Below, in pieces: positions 26,611 to 35,984 of a DNA stretch of 64,000 nucleotides. The translations under genes were made by a program, and so were the position numbers. The DNA lies in contig NZ_CP071518.1 in the NCBI RefSeq assembly GCF_016613535.2, forward strand, positions 3,348,001 through 3,412,000, in the 5' to 3' direction. Below the pieces are notes generated by a model. The model was not told where the DNA came from. It searched no databases and worked only from the letters and a program-made list of their open reading frames with translations. The stretch's first letter is position 1. Every line of letters begins with the position of its first letter. This DNA is from Lysobacter solisilvae (GTDB lineage: Bacteria > Pseudomonadota > Gammaproteobacteria > Xanthomonadales > Xanthomonadaceae).

Positions 26611-27768
26611 ATGCGCCCGTTCCCCCTCGGTGAAGAACTCGACGCCCTGCGCGATGCCGTGCGCCGTTTCGCGGACGCCGAGATCGCGCCGCGGGCCGCG
26701 CAGATCGACCACGACAACGTCTTCCCGCAGGACCTGTGGCCGAAGCTGGGCGAGATGGGCCTGCTGGGCATGACGGTGCCGGGCGAGTACGGCGGCAGCG
26801 AGATGGGCTACCTGGCGCACCTGGTGGCGATGGAGGAGATCTCGCGGGCATCGGGTTCGGTGGGCCTGTCCTACGGCGCACATTCCAACCTGTGCGTGAG
26901 CAACCTGTACGCCAACGGCAACGACGCGCAGCGCGCGAAGTACCTGCCCAAGCTGTGCACGGGCGAGTGGAAGGGCGCGCTGGCGATGAGCGAGCCGGGC
27001 GCGGGTTCGGACGTGGTGGGCTCGATGTCCTGCCGCGCGGAACTCAAGGGCGACACGTGGATCGCCAACGGCAACAAGATGTGGATCACCAATGGCCCCG
27101 AGGCCGACGTGCTGGTGGTCTACATGCGCACCGCCGGCAAGGAGGCGGGCAGCAAGTGCATGACCGCCTTCATCGTCGAGAAGGGCATGAAGGGGTTCTC
27201 GACCGCGCAGAAGCTGGACAAGCTGGGCATGCGCGGCTCCAACACCTGCGAACTGGTGTTCGAGGACTGCGCGATCCCGGTGGAGAACGTGCTGGGCGAG
27301 GTCCACAACGGCGTCAAGGTGCTGATGTCGGGCCTCAACACCGAGCGGCTGGTGCTGACCGGCGGCCCGCTGGGCCTGATGCAGGCCGCGCTCGACATCG
27401 CCCTGCCCTACGTGCGCGAGCGCAAGCAGTTCAACCAGGCGATCGGCTGCTTCGGGCTGATGCAGGGCAAGATCGCCGACATGTATACGTCGCTGCAGTC
27501 CTCGCGCGCGTTCGCCTACCAGGTGGCGCGGGATTTCGACGGCGGGCACAAGAGCCGGATCGACGCGGCTTCCTGCCTGCTGCACGCGTCCGAAGCGGCG
27601 GTGCAGGTCGCGCTGGAAGGCATCCAGGCGCTGGGCGGCAATGGCTACATCAATGAATTCGACACCGGGCGGATCCTGCGCGACGCGAAGCTGTACGCGA
27701 TCGGCGCGGGGACGAACGAGATCCGCCGGATGCTGATCGGGCGGGAGTTGTTTGACGGGAAGAGCTGA
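26611..27768 (+). CDS. liuA: Isovaleryl-CoA dehydrogenase
   Basis: A 385-residue acyl-CoA dehydrogenase that converts isovaleryl-CoA to 3-methylcrotonyl-CoA, passing electrons from FAD to ETF. Family signature [17 protein letters not shown] and the C-terminal [19 protein letters not shown] are present. In isovaleryl-CoA dehydrogenase the catalytic Glu is in helix G; here [14 protein letters not shown] carries that Glu. The position used by other acyl-CoA dehydrogenases is changed ([10 protein letters not shown]), which supports this subtype over a general short-chain enzyme. The other liu genes (liuB, C, D, E) lie 15-25 kb away, an unusually dispersed arrangement compared with compact liu operons. 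An AAGGAC precedes the ATG by several bases. Confidence 0.92.
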   Translation: MRPFPLGEELDALRDAVRRFADAEIAPRAAQIDHDNVFPQDLWPKLGEMGLLGMTVPGEYGGSEMGYLAHLVAMEEISRASGSVGLSYGAHSNLCVSNLYANGNDAQRAKYLPKLCTGEWKGALAMSEPGAGSDVVGSMSCRAELKGDTWIANGNKMWITNGPEADVLVVYMRTAGKEAGSKCMTAFIVEKGMKGFSTAQKLDKLGMRGSNTCELVFEDCAIPVENVLGEVHNGVKVLMSGLNTERLVLTGGPLGLMQAALDIALPYVRERKQFNQAIGCFGLMQGKIADMYTSLQSSRAFAYQVARDFDGGHKSRIDAASCLLHASEAAVQVALEGIQALGGNGYINEFDTGRILRDAKLYAIGAGTNEIRRMLIGRELFDGKS

Positions 27769-27804
27769 GGGGCGCTGCGGGGTCCCGGCTGTCCGCCTGG
27801 GAGT

Positions 27805-27863
27805 TCGCAGCGCGCCGCGGCGCGTTCGTGGCCTACCGCTGCTGATGGTTGCCGGTGGCGCGG
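27805..27863 (+). repeat. 59-bp direct repeat, copy 1
   Basis: It differs from 27999-28057 at only a few positions (TTCGTG versus TCCAGG, and ATGGTT versus ACTGTT). It lies between liuA and the first S8 protease gene. Confidence 0.7.
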
Positions 27864-27998
27864 TGCTTTGCTTAGCCGGGCTATGGGGCTCCGCGGCGAT
27901 CGGCTGCCCCCATCCCAACCTTCCCCCGTAGAACGGGGGAAGGGGCATTCCCGGCGCGCTTCGCTTGCCGGGGCTACGGCGGCTGCCTGCTCCGGAGG

Positions 27999-28057
27999 TC
28001 GCAGCGCGCCGCGGCGCGTCCAGGGCCTACCGCTGCTGACTGTTGCCGGTGGCGCGG
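27999..28057 (+). repeat. 59-bp direct repeat, copy 2
   Basis: Second copy of the 27805-27863 repeat, ending about 80 bases before the S8 protease start codon. Confidence 0.7.
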
Positions 28058-28139
28058 CTGGATGATTCAGATCGCGGTCGCTTTACATGGGGCGTGGCTT
28101 CCGGTTCGATGGCGCATCTGATTCCCGAACTGCCACGCC

Positions 28140-30734
28140 ATGCCCTTCGCCCGACTGAGTGCCCTGCAGGTTTCCATGTTGACCGTGGCCGGAGCCGCGG
28201 CGTTGTGGGGCGCGATCCGCGTGGCGCCGGAACCGGGCCAGGCCTCGTCACGCGGGGCCGCCGCGCAGGCCGCGGTCGCACCCCGGACTTCCGGCGAGCG
28301 CGGTTCAACCGCACGGGTTCCGACCCGCCAGGCCGGCCTGCCCGATCGGGGTCCTCGGCGCGTGCACCTGGTGTTCTTCCGCGAGGTGCCACTGGCGACC
28401 TTCCAGGGCAGCAAGGCGCTGGGCTCGCCGCGGACGGCCCCCGGCGGCCGGCTCGATCCCAAGAGCGCGCCGGCGCGGGCCTATGTGAAACAGCTGCAGC
28501 GCCTACAGGGCGAGCGCCTGGTGCAGCTGGAACAGGCGATCGGCCGCCCGCTGCGGGTGACCCGGCGCATGCAGCACGCGGTCAACGGCGTCACCGTGGC
28601 GCTGACGGATCGCGAGGCGGCCGTGCTGCGGCGCCAGCCGGGCGTGGCGATGGTGGAAGCCTCGCGCCTGCGGCGCGCGCACACCGACGTCGGCCCGCGG
28701 CTGATCGGTTCGGAGATCGTCTGGAATACCGGCGTGCGTGACACCGTCGGCGCGACGGTGCAGCGCGCCAAGGGCGAAGGTGTGGTCGTGGCCGTGCTCG
28801 ACTCGGGCATCAACTGGGGCAGCCCGTCCTTCGCCGCGCGTGGCGCGGACGGCTACACCGTGGTCAATCCACTGGGCGCCGGGCAGTACCTGGGCACCTG
28901 CGCGCCGGGCGGTCCCGACTACGGCCGCTGCAACGCCAAGCTGATCGGCGGCTACGACTTCGTCTGCAACGCGCAGGACCCGATCAGCATGACCTCGCCC
29001 TGCACCGACCCCAATGCCCGCGAGGAACCCGGCTTCGGCGACACGCATTCGCACGGCACCCACGTAGCCTCGACCGCGGCGGGCAGCGTGCGTGACATCA
29101 GCTACCTGGGCGTGCCGCTGCGGATCTCGGGCGTGGCCCCGCACGCGAACCTGATCGCGCTGGACATCTGCTACACCGACCTGACGGAAAACACCTGCTG
29201 GGCCCCGAGCGAGGCGATGGTGGCGGCGGTGAACCAAGTGGTGGCCGACGGCGTGGCCGACGTGATCAACCTGTCCTTCTCCGGCGGCACGCTGCCCTCG
29301 AACACGGCCGAATCCCTGGCCCTGCTCAACGCCGTCGCCGCCGGCGTGTTCGTCGCCGGCTCGGCGGGCAATGAAGGACCCACGCCCAACACGCTGTCGC
29401 GCCGGGAGCCCTGGATCACCACGGTGGCCGCGGCGCAGCACGGCCGCGCCTCCTTCGACTTCCGCCTCGCGGTCAATGGACCGGGGGTCGTGCCCGATGC
29501 GCTCAAGGCCGTGCCCCTGGTCCCCGCAGCCGGCGGCACCGACCTGCGTGCGGCCATCGCCGCGGGCACGGCGCTGAAGCTGATTGCCGGCAGCGCGGAG
29601 AACGCGGGCTTCGACGGCACCAGCGACGGCTGCGCGCCGTATGCGGCCGGAACCTTTACCGGCCGGGTCGCGCTGATCCGGCGCGGCACCTGTTACTTCA
29701 GCCAGAAGCTCGAGAACGCGCAGGCTGCCGGCGCCACCGCGGTGGTGTTCGCCAATCACGAGGACGCGGCCATGGTGCCCACCGTGGCAGGCACCACCGC
29801 CACGATTCCGGCCTTCATCGTCTCGCGCGCCAACGGCAATGCGCTGCGTGATTTCAGCGTGGCGCGCGGCGGCATGACGGCGGGCGTGCCCTACCCCGCC
29901 ACCGCCAGCCCGAACACCGTCGACGCCCTCGCCGCCTTCAGTTCGCGCGGGCCCGGCGCGTCCGTGCTCAAGCCCGACGTGGCGGCCCCCGGCGTGGCCA
30001 TCCTGGCTGCCTTCGCCGGCACGACCCTCACCGGCTACGAGCAGGCCATCGGAATGATGAGCGGCACCTCCATGGCCTCGCCGCACGTCGCCGGCGCCGG
30101 CGCGCTGCTGCGGCAACTGCGTCCGACCTGGACGCCGTCGGAGATGAAGTCGGCGCTGATGCTGACGTCCCGCCAGAGCGTGCTCAACGAAGACGGCGTG
30201 ACGCCGGCGAATGCGTGGGCGGGCGGCGCCGGCCGCGTGCAGGTCGACCTGGCCGCGCGCTCGACGCTGGTGCTGGACGAGACGTCCGCCAACTTCCAGA
30301 TGGCCAATCCCAACACGGGTGGCGATCCCTCGCGGCTGAACGTGGCGAGCATCGAGAAGGACCATTGCCCCGGGACCTGCACCTTCGTGCGGCGCGTGCG
30401 CAACACCATGTCGCTCAAGCATTCCTGGCTGCTGCAGCTGGAAGGCATCCCGGGCAAGGTGACCCCGCACGTGCTGGTGCTCAAGCCCGGGCAGGTCGGG
30501 CAGATCACGATCACGCTGGACAACAGCAGCCAGCCGGCCGATGGCAGCTGGCGCTTCGGCCAGCTGCGGCTGAGCCCGAACCGCGGCTGGTACGAGAACC
30601 AGGTGCTGCCGAAGCTGCACATGCCCATCGCGCTGTCGAAATATGCGGCGGCGCGCACGCCGGCCAAGGGCGGCGCGCTGCGTGCGGGTCGCGACAGCGT
30701 CGTTCCCGCGCGCGGCGTGGCACAGCGGCGCTGA
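28140..30734 (+). CDS. Secreted S8 (subtilisin-like) serine protease with PA domain
   Basis: An 864-residue exported protease. The N-terminus has a weak signal or anchor (LQVSMLTVAGAAALWGAI), a low-complexity linker, then an I9-type propeptide ending near residue 185. The catalytic triad is intact: Asp221 in VVAVLDSGINWG, His305 in HSHGTHVAS and Ser644 in SGTSMASPHVAG. A protease-associated (PA) domain is inserted at about 490-580 (GRVALIRRGTCYFSQKL). After the catalytic domain come about 170 residues of beta-sandwich type (FVRRVRNTMSLKHSW...). It lacks the C-terminal PPC domain of its downstream paralogue. The start codon has no clear ribosome site; an internal ATG at residue 13 is possible. 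It is likely an extracellular nutrient protease. Confidence 0.9.
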   Translation: MPFARLSALQVSMLTVAGAAALWGAIRVAPEPGQASSRGAAAQAAVAPRTSGERGSTARVPTRQAGLPDRGPRRVHLVFFREVPLATFQGSKALGSPRTAPGGRLDPKSAPARAYVKQLQRLQGERLVQLEQAIGRPLRVTRRMQHAVNGVTVALTDREAAVLRRQPGVAMVEASRLRRAHTDVGPRLIGSEIVWNTGVRDTVGATVQRAKGEGVVVAVLDSGINWGSPSFAARGADGYTVVNPLGAGQYLGTCAPGGPDYGRCNAKLIGGYDFVCNAQDPISMTSPCTDPNAREEPGFGDTHSHGTHVASTAAGSVRDISYLGVPLRISGVAPHANLIALDICYTDLTENTCWAPSEAMVAAVNQVVADGVADVINLSFSGGTLPSNTAESLALLNAVAAGVFVAGSAGNEGPTPNTLSRREPWITTVAAAQHGRASFDFRLAVNGPGVVPDALKAVPLVPAAGGTDLRAAIAAGTALKLIAGSAENAGFDGTSDGCAPYAAGTFTGRVALIRRGTCYFSQKLENAQAAGATAVVFANHEDAAMVPTVAGTTATIPAFIVSRANGNALRDFSVARGGMTAGVPYPATASPNTVDALAAFSSRGPGASVLKPDVAAPGVAILAAFAGTTLTGYEQAIGMMSGTSMASPHVAGAGALLRQLRPTWTPSEMKSALMLTSRQSVLNEDGVTPANAWAGGAGRVQVDLAARSTLVLDETSANFQMANPNTGGDPSRLNVASIEKDHCPGTCTFVRRVRNTMSLKHSWLLQLEGIPGKVTPHVLVLKPGQVGQITITLDNSSQPADGSWRFGQLRLSPNRGWYENQVLPKLHMPIALSKYAAARTPAKGGALRAGRDSVVPARGVAQRR

Positions 30735-31330
30735 GGCCTCCCGCTGCCGGGGCCCGCGGGTCTCGGCCTGGTTTCCGGACGGTTCTTGAGTGCCGCCGCA
30801 TCGGTCGTGCGGTCGGGAAACAGCGGCACCGCCATCCGACCGCGCGCACCGCATCTGACTGATTCAGAACAGCCCGTCGGGTCGCGACCCGACGGGCCCG
30901 GCCGCTCCGCTCGTCCGCCGCGGACTTCCGCTCGTCGCCGCTGGCGAGGCCACCGCGGACGCGTTCGCGCGCCGCGCCTGCGATCGGAGGATTCCCGCGC
31001 CGATTCCATACCGCCACGCACGTCGCCGATGCCGTGCGCGGGAGCGCTGCTGCGACTGCAATCCGGATGATTTGCGCGCGGACACGGCGCCGAACGCCGC
31101 GGCCCGCACGTGTTCGGAGGGCAATTGCGGCCACGGGCTTCGGGGAGTCGAAGGGTGTTGCACCGCAGCGGGCGCTGGATCGCGACGCGTGACACATTCC
31201 GCGGGCCGGCGGGCGCAGGAATGCGCAGTACAGGGGCCGCCGGCGGCAGGGTGAATTCTTCCGCAACTTTCATGACTCCAGTTCCCGGAACGGGGAGCGG
31301 GGACATGCCTATCCCTCGAGGCAATGACTC
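30735..31330. other. Gap between the two S8 protease genes with one long palindrome
   Basis: About 600 bases, GC-rich, no coding signal. A perfect 26-base palindrome (30872-30897, arm GCCCGTCGGGTCG) lies 138 bases after the first protease stop codon, without a T-run. The 90 bases before the second protease start are less GC-rich and probably hold its promoter; GGGGAGCGGGGA lies about 35 bases upstream of the ATG. Confidence 0.5.
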
Positions 31331-34139
31331 ATGTCCACTGCACGCGCGACACGCAACAAGCGCCTGGCGATCGCCACCGCGCTGGCCGGCCTGGCCGGTC
31401 TGGCGGCCTGGGCCGCCGGTTCCGCCGGCTGGCTCTCCAGCCCCTCCTCCACTGCGTCCTCCACCGTCGCTTCCGCCGCGCTCGCGGGCGGCGACGTCAC
31501 CGGGAAATACACCGCGCACAGCTTCGACCGCAGCGGCGCGACGCCGCACCTGGTGCTGTTCCGCGAAGCCCCGCTGGCCAGCTATCGCGGCGGCATGGGC
31601 ATCGCCTCGCCGCGCAAGGCCAATGGCCGGCTCGATGCGCGCGGCCAGCAGGCCCGCGACTACGTCCATTACCTGCGCAACCGCCAGGACCGCCTCGAGG
31701 AGAAGCTCGAGCGCACGCTGGGCCATTCGCTGCAGGTGTCCTCGCACATGCAGCACGCGGTCAACGGTTTCGTCGCCGTGCTGTCGGCCGACGAGGCCGC
31801 GCGCGTGAGCCGGGACCCGGAGGTCGCGCTGGTCGAGGCCTACCGCGAGTATGAAGCCGACACCGACGTCGGCCCGCGCCTGATCGGCGCGGAGAACGTC
31901 TGGAACGGCGTGCCGGCGACCGTCGGCAACGGCGTCAACAAGGCCCAGGGCGAAGGCATGGTCGTCGCCGTGTTCGACTCGGGCATCAACTGGGGCAGCC
32001 CGTCCTTCGCCGCCACCGGCGCCGACGGCTACACCGTGGTCAATCCGCTGGGCTCGGGCCAGTTCATCGGCACCTGCGCCGCGGGTGGGCCGGACGAGGG
32101 CCGCTGCAACGACAAGCTGATCGGCGGCTACGACTTCGTCTGCGACTACCGCGACTCCGCGGGCAACATCCTCACCCGCAACTGCGGCGTGGCGGGCCGT
32201 CGGGAAGAACCGGGCTTCGGCGACACCCACGGCCACGGCAGCCACACGGCGTCGACAGCGGCGGGCAGCGTGCGCGATGCGACCTACCGCGGCGCGCCGG
32301 TGCGCATCTCGGGCGTGGCGCCGCACGCGAACATCATCGCGTTCGACATCTGCTACACCAACATCTCCACCGGTTCGTGCTCGGCGCCGAACATCTCGGT
32401 CGTCGCCTCGGTCAACCAGGTGATCGCCGACGGCCTGGCCGACGTCATCAACTACTCCTTCAGCGGCGGCGCCTCGCCGTGGAGCGAGTCGGTGTCGCTG
32501 GCGCTGCTCAACGCGGTGGACGCGGGCGTGTACGTGGCGACCTCGGCTGGCAACTCCGGCCCCGGCCCCTCGACGCTCGGCCACAACGAGCCGTGGACTT
32601 CGTCGACTGCCGCCGCCCAGCACGGGCGCCAGGGCTTCGATTTCTTCCTGACGGTCGACGGCCCCGGCACGGTGCCCGCGCCGCTGCAGCTCGTCTCGCT
32701 GACCCCAGGTTCGGGCGGTGTGGACCTGTCCTCCGCGGTTCCGGCTGGTACGCCGCTGGTGATGTTCCAGGGCACCGCCGCGAACACCGGCTTCGACGGC
32801 CCCAGTGACGGTTGCGCGCCCTATCCGGCGGGCACCTTCACCGGTGCGGTCGCGGTGATCCGCCGCGGCACCTGCGGCTTCGCGGTGAAGGTGGCCAACG
32901 CCGCCGCCGCCGGCGCGACCGCGGTGGTCCTGGGCAACAACCAGCCAGGCCTGCTGACGCCGAGCGTTCCGGGCACCACCATCCCGGCGTTCATGATCAC
33001 CCAGGCCAGTGCCGACGCGCTGCGTGACTTCCACGCCGTCGCCGGCGCCACGGGCAGCATCACCTACCCGGCCGTGGTCACGACCAACGTCGCCGACGCG
33101 CTGGGCGCCTTCAGCTCTCGTGGCCCGGCCGCGTTCGACGTGCTCAAGCCCGACATCACCGCGCCGGGCGTGAACATCCTGGCCGTGATCGCCGGCACCA
33201 CGCTGACCGGGTTCGAGAACGCCATCGGCCTGATGAGCGGCACCTCGATGGCCTCGCCGCACCAGGCCGGCGCCGCCGCCCTGCTGCGCCAGATCAATCC
33301 GAGCTGGACCGTGCCGGAAGTGAAGTCGGCGTTGATGATGACCTCGGCGCAGACCGTGCTGCTGGAAGACCAGACCACCCCGGCCAACGCCTTCGGCGCC
33401 GGCGCGGGCCGCGTCCAGGTCGACCTGGCCACGCGGGCCGGCCTGGTGATGAACGAGACCAAGGCCAACTACGCGGCGGCCAATCCGAACGCGGGGGGTG
33501 ATCCGTCCACGCTCAACCAGCCGTCCATGGCCAAGGCCCGTTGCATCGGCACCTGCACCTTCGTCCGCACGGTGCGCAACACCCTGCCCTACAAGCACCA
33601 GTGGCGCGTCACGCTGGAAGGCCTGGCGGGCACGGTCCTGCCGGCGTCGCTGACGCTCAAGCCGGGCGAGTCGCGGCAGATCCTTGGTGACGATCGACAA
33701 CAGCACCCACCCGGCCGATGGCAGCTGGCGCTTCGGCAAGCTGGTGCTGCGCCCGAGCAACTCCGCCAACGGCAACGTGGTCCTGCCGACCCTGCGGATG
33801 CCGATCGCGGTGTCCGTGCCTGCGCCCAAGCCCGAACTGGCCAACGGCGTGCCGGTGACCGGCCTGTCCGGCGCGATCGGCAGCCAGACGCACTACCGCC
33901 TGGAAGTGCCGGCCGGCGCGACGTCGGTGACGTTCCAGCTGGCCGGCGGCACGGGCGATGCGGACATCTTCGTCAAGCGCGGCACCGAAGCCAGCCAAGT
34001 CGTCTTCGACTGCGCCTCGGCCAATGCCGCCAACAACGAGACCTGCACGATCAACGCGCCGCAGGCAGGGACCTGGTACGTCAACATCGTGGCGTTCGCG
34101 GCCTACTCGGGCACGACGCTGACCGGTTCCTACCAGTAA
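31331..34139 (+). CDS. Secreted S8 serine protease with PA and C-terminal PPC domains, one frameshift
   Basis: A paralogue of the preceding protease, about 60-70% alike by eye over the catalytic part. It has a signal sequence (LAIATALAGLAGLAAWAAGSAG), an I9-like propeptide, and the triad Asp216 (VFDSGINWG), His302 (GHGSHTAS) and Ser639 (SGTSMASPHQAG), with a PA domain between His and Ser. Near 33684 (TT in ATCCTTGGTGACG) the frame shifts by one base. Removing a T restores QILVTIDNSTHPADGSWRFG and a bacterial pre-peptidase C-terminal (PPC) domain ending at 34139 (ATSVTFQLAGGTGDADIFVK...TLTGSYQ), 935 residues in all. PPC domains are usually cleaved after secretion. As written, the uncorrected frame runs to 34150 with a nonsense tail. 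A terminator follows. Confidence 0.9.
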
Positions 34140-34172
34140 GCCACGCCTGAAAGTCCATCCAATGTGTGACAC

Positions 34173-34200
34173 GGGGCCCGGAGCGATCCGGGCCCCATTT
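34173..34200 (+). terminator. Rho-independent terminator after the second S8 protease
   Basis: Ten-base arms GGGGCCCGGA and TCCGGGCCCC with a GCGA tetraloop, followed by ATTTCATT. It lies 33 bases after the stop codon; the short T-run makes it only moderately strong. Confidence 0.65.
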
Positions 34201-34352
34201 CATTGAGCGGCCGGGAGCTGGATGATTCAGCTTCCGCAATGCCCGCGCCGCCTTCGCCGCCTGTCCCAGTCAGGCGACCGGCCGCGCGGCAAGCCCTCAC
34301 GCCGGGGGTCGCGAATCCTGTTAAAAGGGGCCGGGGGGATACGAGCACCGCC

Positions 34353-35864
34353 ATGGATTTCCTGTCGCCTACAGACAGTCGCTCCGCCGCACCATGGACG
34401 CTGCTGCTGGTCGACGACGAACCCGAAGTGCACGACGTCACCCGGCTCGTGCTGTCGGGCTTTCGTTTCGAGGAACGGCCGGTCCAGATCCTGTCGGCGA
34501 TGAGCGCCGCCGAGGCGCGCAACATCCTGCGCGCGCGCGACGACGTCGCGGTCATCTTCCTCGACGTGGTGATGGAGAGCGACCAGGCGGGGCTCGAGCT
34601 GGCCGAATACATCCGCAACGACCTCCAGAACCACGACGTGCGGATCGTGCTGCGCACCGGCCAGCCCGGCCAGGCGCCCGAGCACGAGGTCATCGCCCGC
34701 TACGACATCAACGACTACAAGGAAAAGACCGAGCTCACGGCGCAGAAGCTGTCGACCACGCTGTTCGCGGCACTGCGCGCCTGGCGGGACATCCTCACCA
34801 TCCGCACCAGCAAGCGCGGCCTGGAACGGGTGATCTCGGCCTCCTCGGAAGTCTTCGCCCACGACCGCACGGCGGATTTCGCCGCCACCGTGCTGGGCCA
34901 GCTGGCCGGCCTGATCGGCGACGGCCGCGACGTGCTCTGCGTGAACCTGGGCGCCGACGACGAGGACGGGCGCCTGGTCGTTGCGATGGCCACGGGCACT
35001 TTCGAGGATTTCGTCGGCAGGCAGGTGGAGCAGGTCCTGCCGGCCCACCAGGTGGAGAGCCTGCGCGGGGCACTGGCCGACGGGGTGCACCGGTTCGCCA
35101 GCGACCACTGCGCGCTGGCCGTCTTCGACCTGCCGCGCGGCGACCGGCTGCTGTTCCTGGCGCAGGCGGCGGGGCTGTCGGACCTCGACCGCAAGCTGCT
35201 CGAGGTGTTCGCCACAAATGTGGCAATTGCGTTCTCCAACCTGCAGCTGACCCGGGAGCTGTCGGACGCGCAGCTGGAGATGATCTTCCTGCTCGCCGGC
35301 GCCGCCGAGTCGCGCTCACGCGAGACCGCGGCGCATGTGAGCCGCGTGGGCATGCTGGCCGAACTGCTCGGCCGCGAAGCCGGCCTCGACGAGGCCAGCT
35401 GCGAACGCCTGCGGCATGCCGCGCCGTTGCACGACATCGGCAAGATCGGCATCCCGGACGCCATCCTCAACAAGCCCGGGCAGCACACCCCCGAAGAGGG
35501 CGTGATCATGCGCGGCCACGCCGAGATCGGCTATCGCATGCTGGCCCCTTCGCGGCGGAGCATCCTCCAGCTGGCCGCCGAGATCGCCTGGACCCACCAC
35601 GAACGCTGGGACGGCGGCGGCTATCCGCGCGGCCTGGCCGGGGAAGACATTCCGATCAGCGGACGCATCACGATGCTCGCCGACGTGTTCGACGCGCTCG
35701 GCAGCCGGCGTTGCTACAAGGATGCCTGGAGCAAGGACCGGATCCGCGAGTACATCGAATCCAACAGCGGGAAGATGTTCGACCCCTCCCTGACGGCGCT
35801 GCTGATCCGCAACTGGGACCGGGCCGAGGCGATCCGGGCGGGGTTGCCGGATTCCGCCGACTGA
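34353..35864 (+). CDS. Response regulator with DUF3369 and HD-GYP domains
   Basis: A 503-residue cytosolic protein. ATG 34353 is used because the receiver domain begins right after (WTLLLVDDEPEVHDVTRLV); the frame extends 50 codons further upstream without coding character. Residues 15-135 are a receiver with phospho-acceptor Asp in VIFLDVVMES. Residues about 155-320 are DUF3369. Residues about 325-500 are HD-GYP, with HDIGKIGIPDAILNKPG and HHERWDGGGYPRGLAGEDIP. HD-GYP domains hydrolyse cyclic-di-GMP. The gene is convergent with a large sensor kinase that lacks a receiver domain, so they may be a two-component pair (inference). Lysobacter and Xanthomonas relatives use this architecture to control surface behaviour and virulence-type traits. 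Confidence 0.9.
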   Translation: MDFLSPTDSRSAAPWTLLLVDDEPEVHDVTRLVLSGFRFEERPVQILSAMSAAEARNILRARDDVAVIFLDVVMESDQAGLELAEYIRNDLQNHDVRIVLRTGQPGQAPEHEVIARYDINDYKEKTELTAQKLSTTLFAALRAWRDILTIRTSKRGLERVISASSEVFAHDRTADFAATVLGQLAGLIGDGRDVLCVNLGADDEDGRLVVAMATGTFEDFVGRQVEQVLPAHQVESLRGALADGVHRFASDHCALAVFDLPRGDRLLFLAQAAGLSDLDRKLLEVFATNVAIAFSNLQLTRELSDAQLEMIFLLAGAAESRSRETAAHVSRVGMLAELLGREAGLDEASCERLRHAAPLHDIGKIGIPDAILNKPGQHTPEEGVIMRGHAEIGYRMLAPSRRSILQLAAEIAWTHHERWDGGGYPRGLAGEDIPISGRITMLADVFDALGSRRCYKDAWSKDRIREYIESNSGKMFDPSLTALLIRNWDRAEAIRAGLPDSAD

Positions 35865-35984
35865 GCTGGCGGCCAAGCGCCGGGATGCCGGCGACCTGCG
35901 GCCCCACCCCAACCTCCCCCGCAGGCGGGGGAGGGAGACAAGCGCCCCGCCCCAACCGTCCTCCGCAGAGCGGGGACGGAGCGT
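35865..35984. repeat. REP-like palindromes between convergent genes
   Basis: This gap holds CCTCCCCCGC/GCGGGGGAGG (35919-35937) and CGTCCTCCGC/GCGGGGACGG (35958-35980). The same palindrome family recurs at about 24482, 26265, 26367 and 27905. Here it may also act as a bidirectional terminator for the two converging genes. Confidence 0.6.

Larger units (their letters stand above)
27769..28139. other. Gap with a 59-bp direct repeat and REP palindrome
   Basis: No gene. Two 59-base imperfect direct copies, 27805-27863 and 27999-28057, share TCGCAGCGCGCCGCGGCGCG and CCTACCGCTGCTGA blocks. Between them at about 27905-27945 is a CCTTCCCCCGT/ACGGGGGAAGG palindrome. A shorter third copy is at 26451. 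Confidence 0.65.

Noticed and set aside
30035..33844. 1269-residue minus-strand frame opposite the S8 proteases
   Set aside because: Low-complexity Arg, Gly, Ala and Val sequence with no domains; it is the mirror of strongly conserved protease frames on the plus strand.
28059..34231. Shared GCTGGATGATTCAG 14-mer upstream of the first S8 gene and the HD-GYP gene
   Set aside because: Two copies of 14 bases at different distances from starts, without symmetry; too weak to call a common operator.
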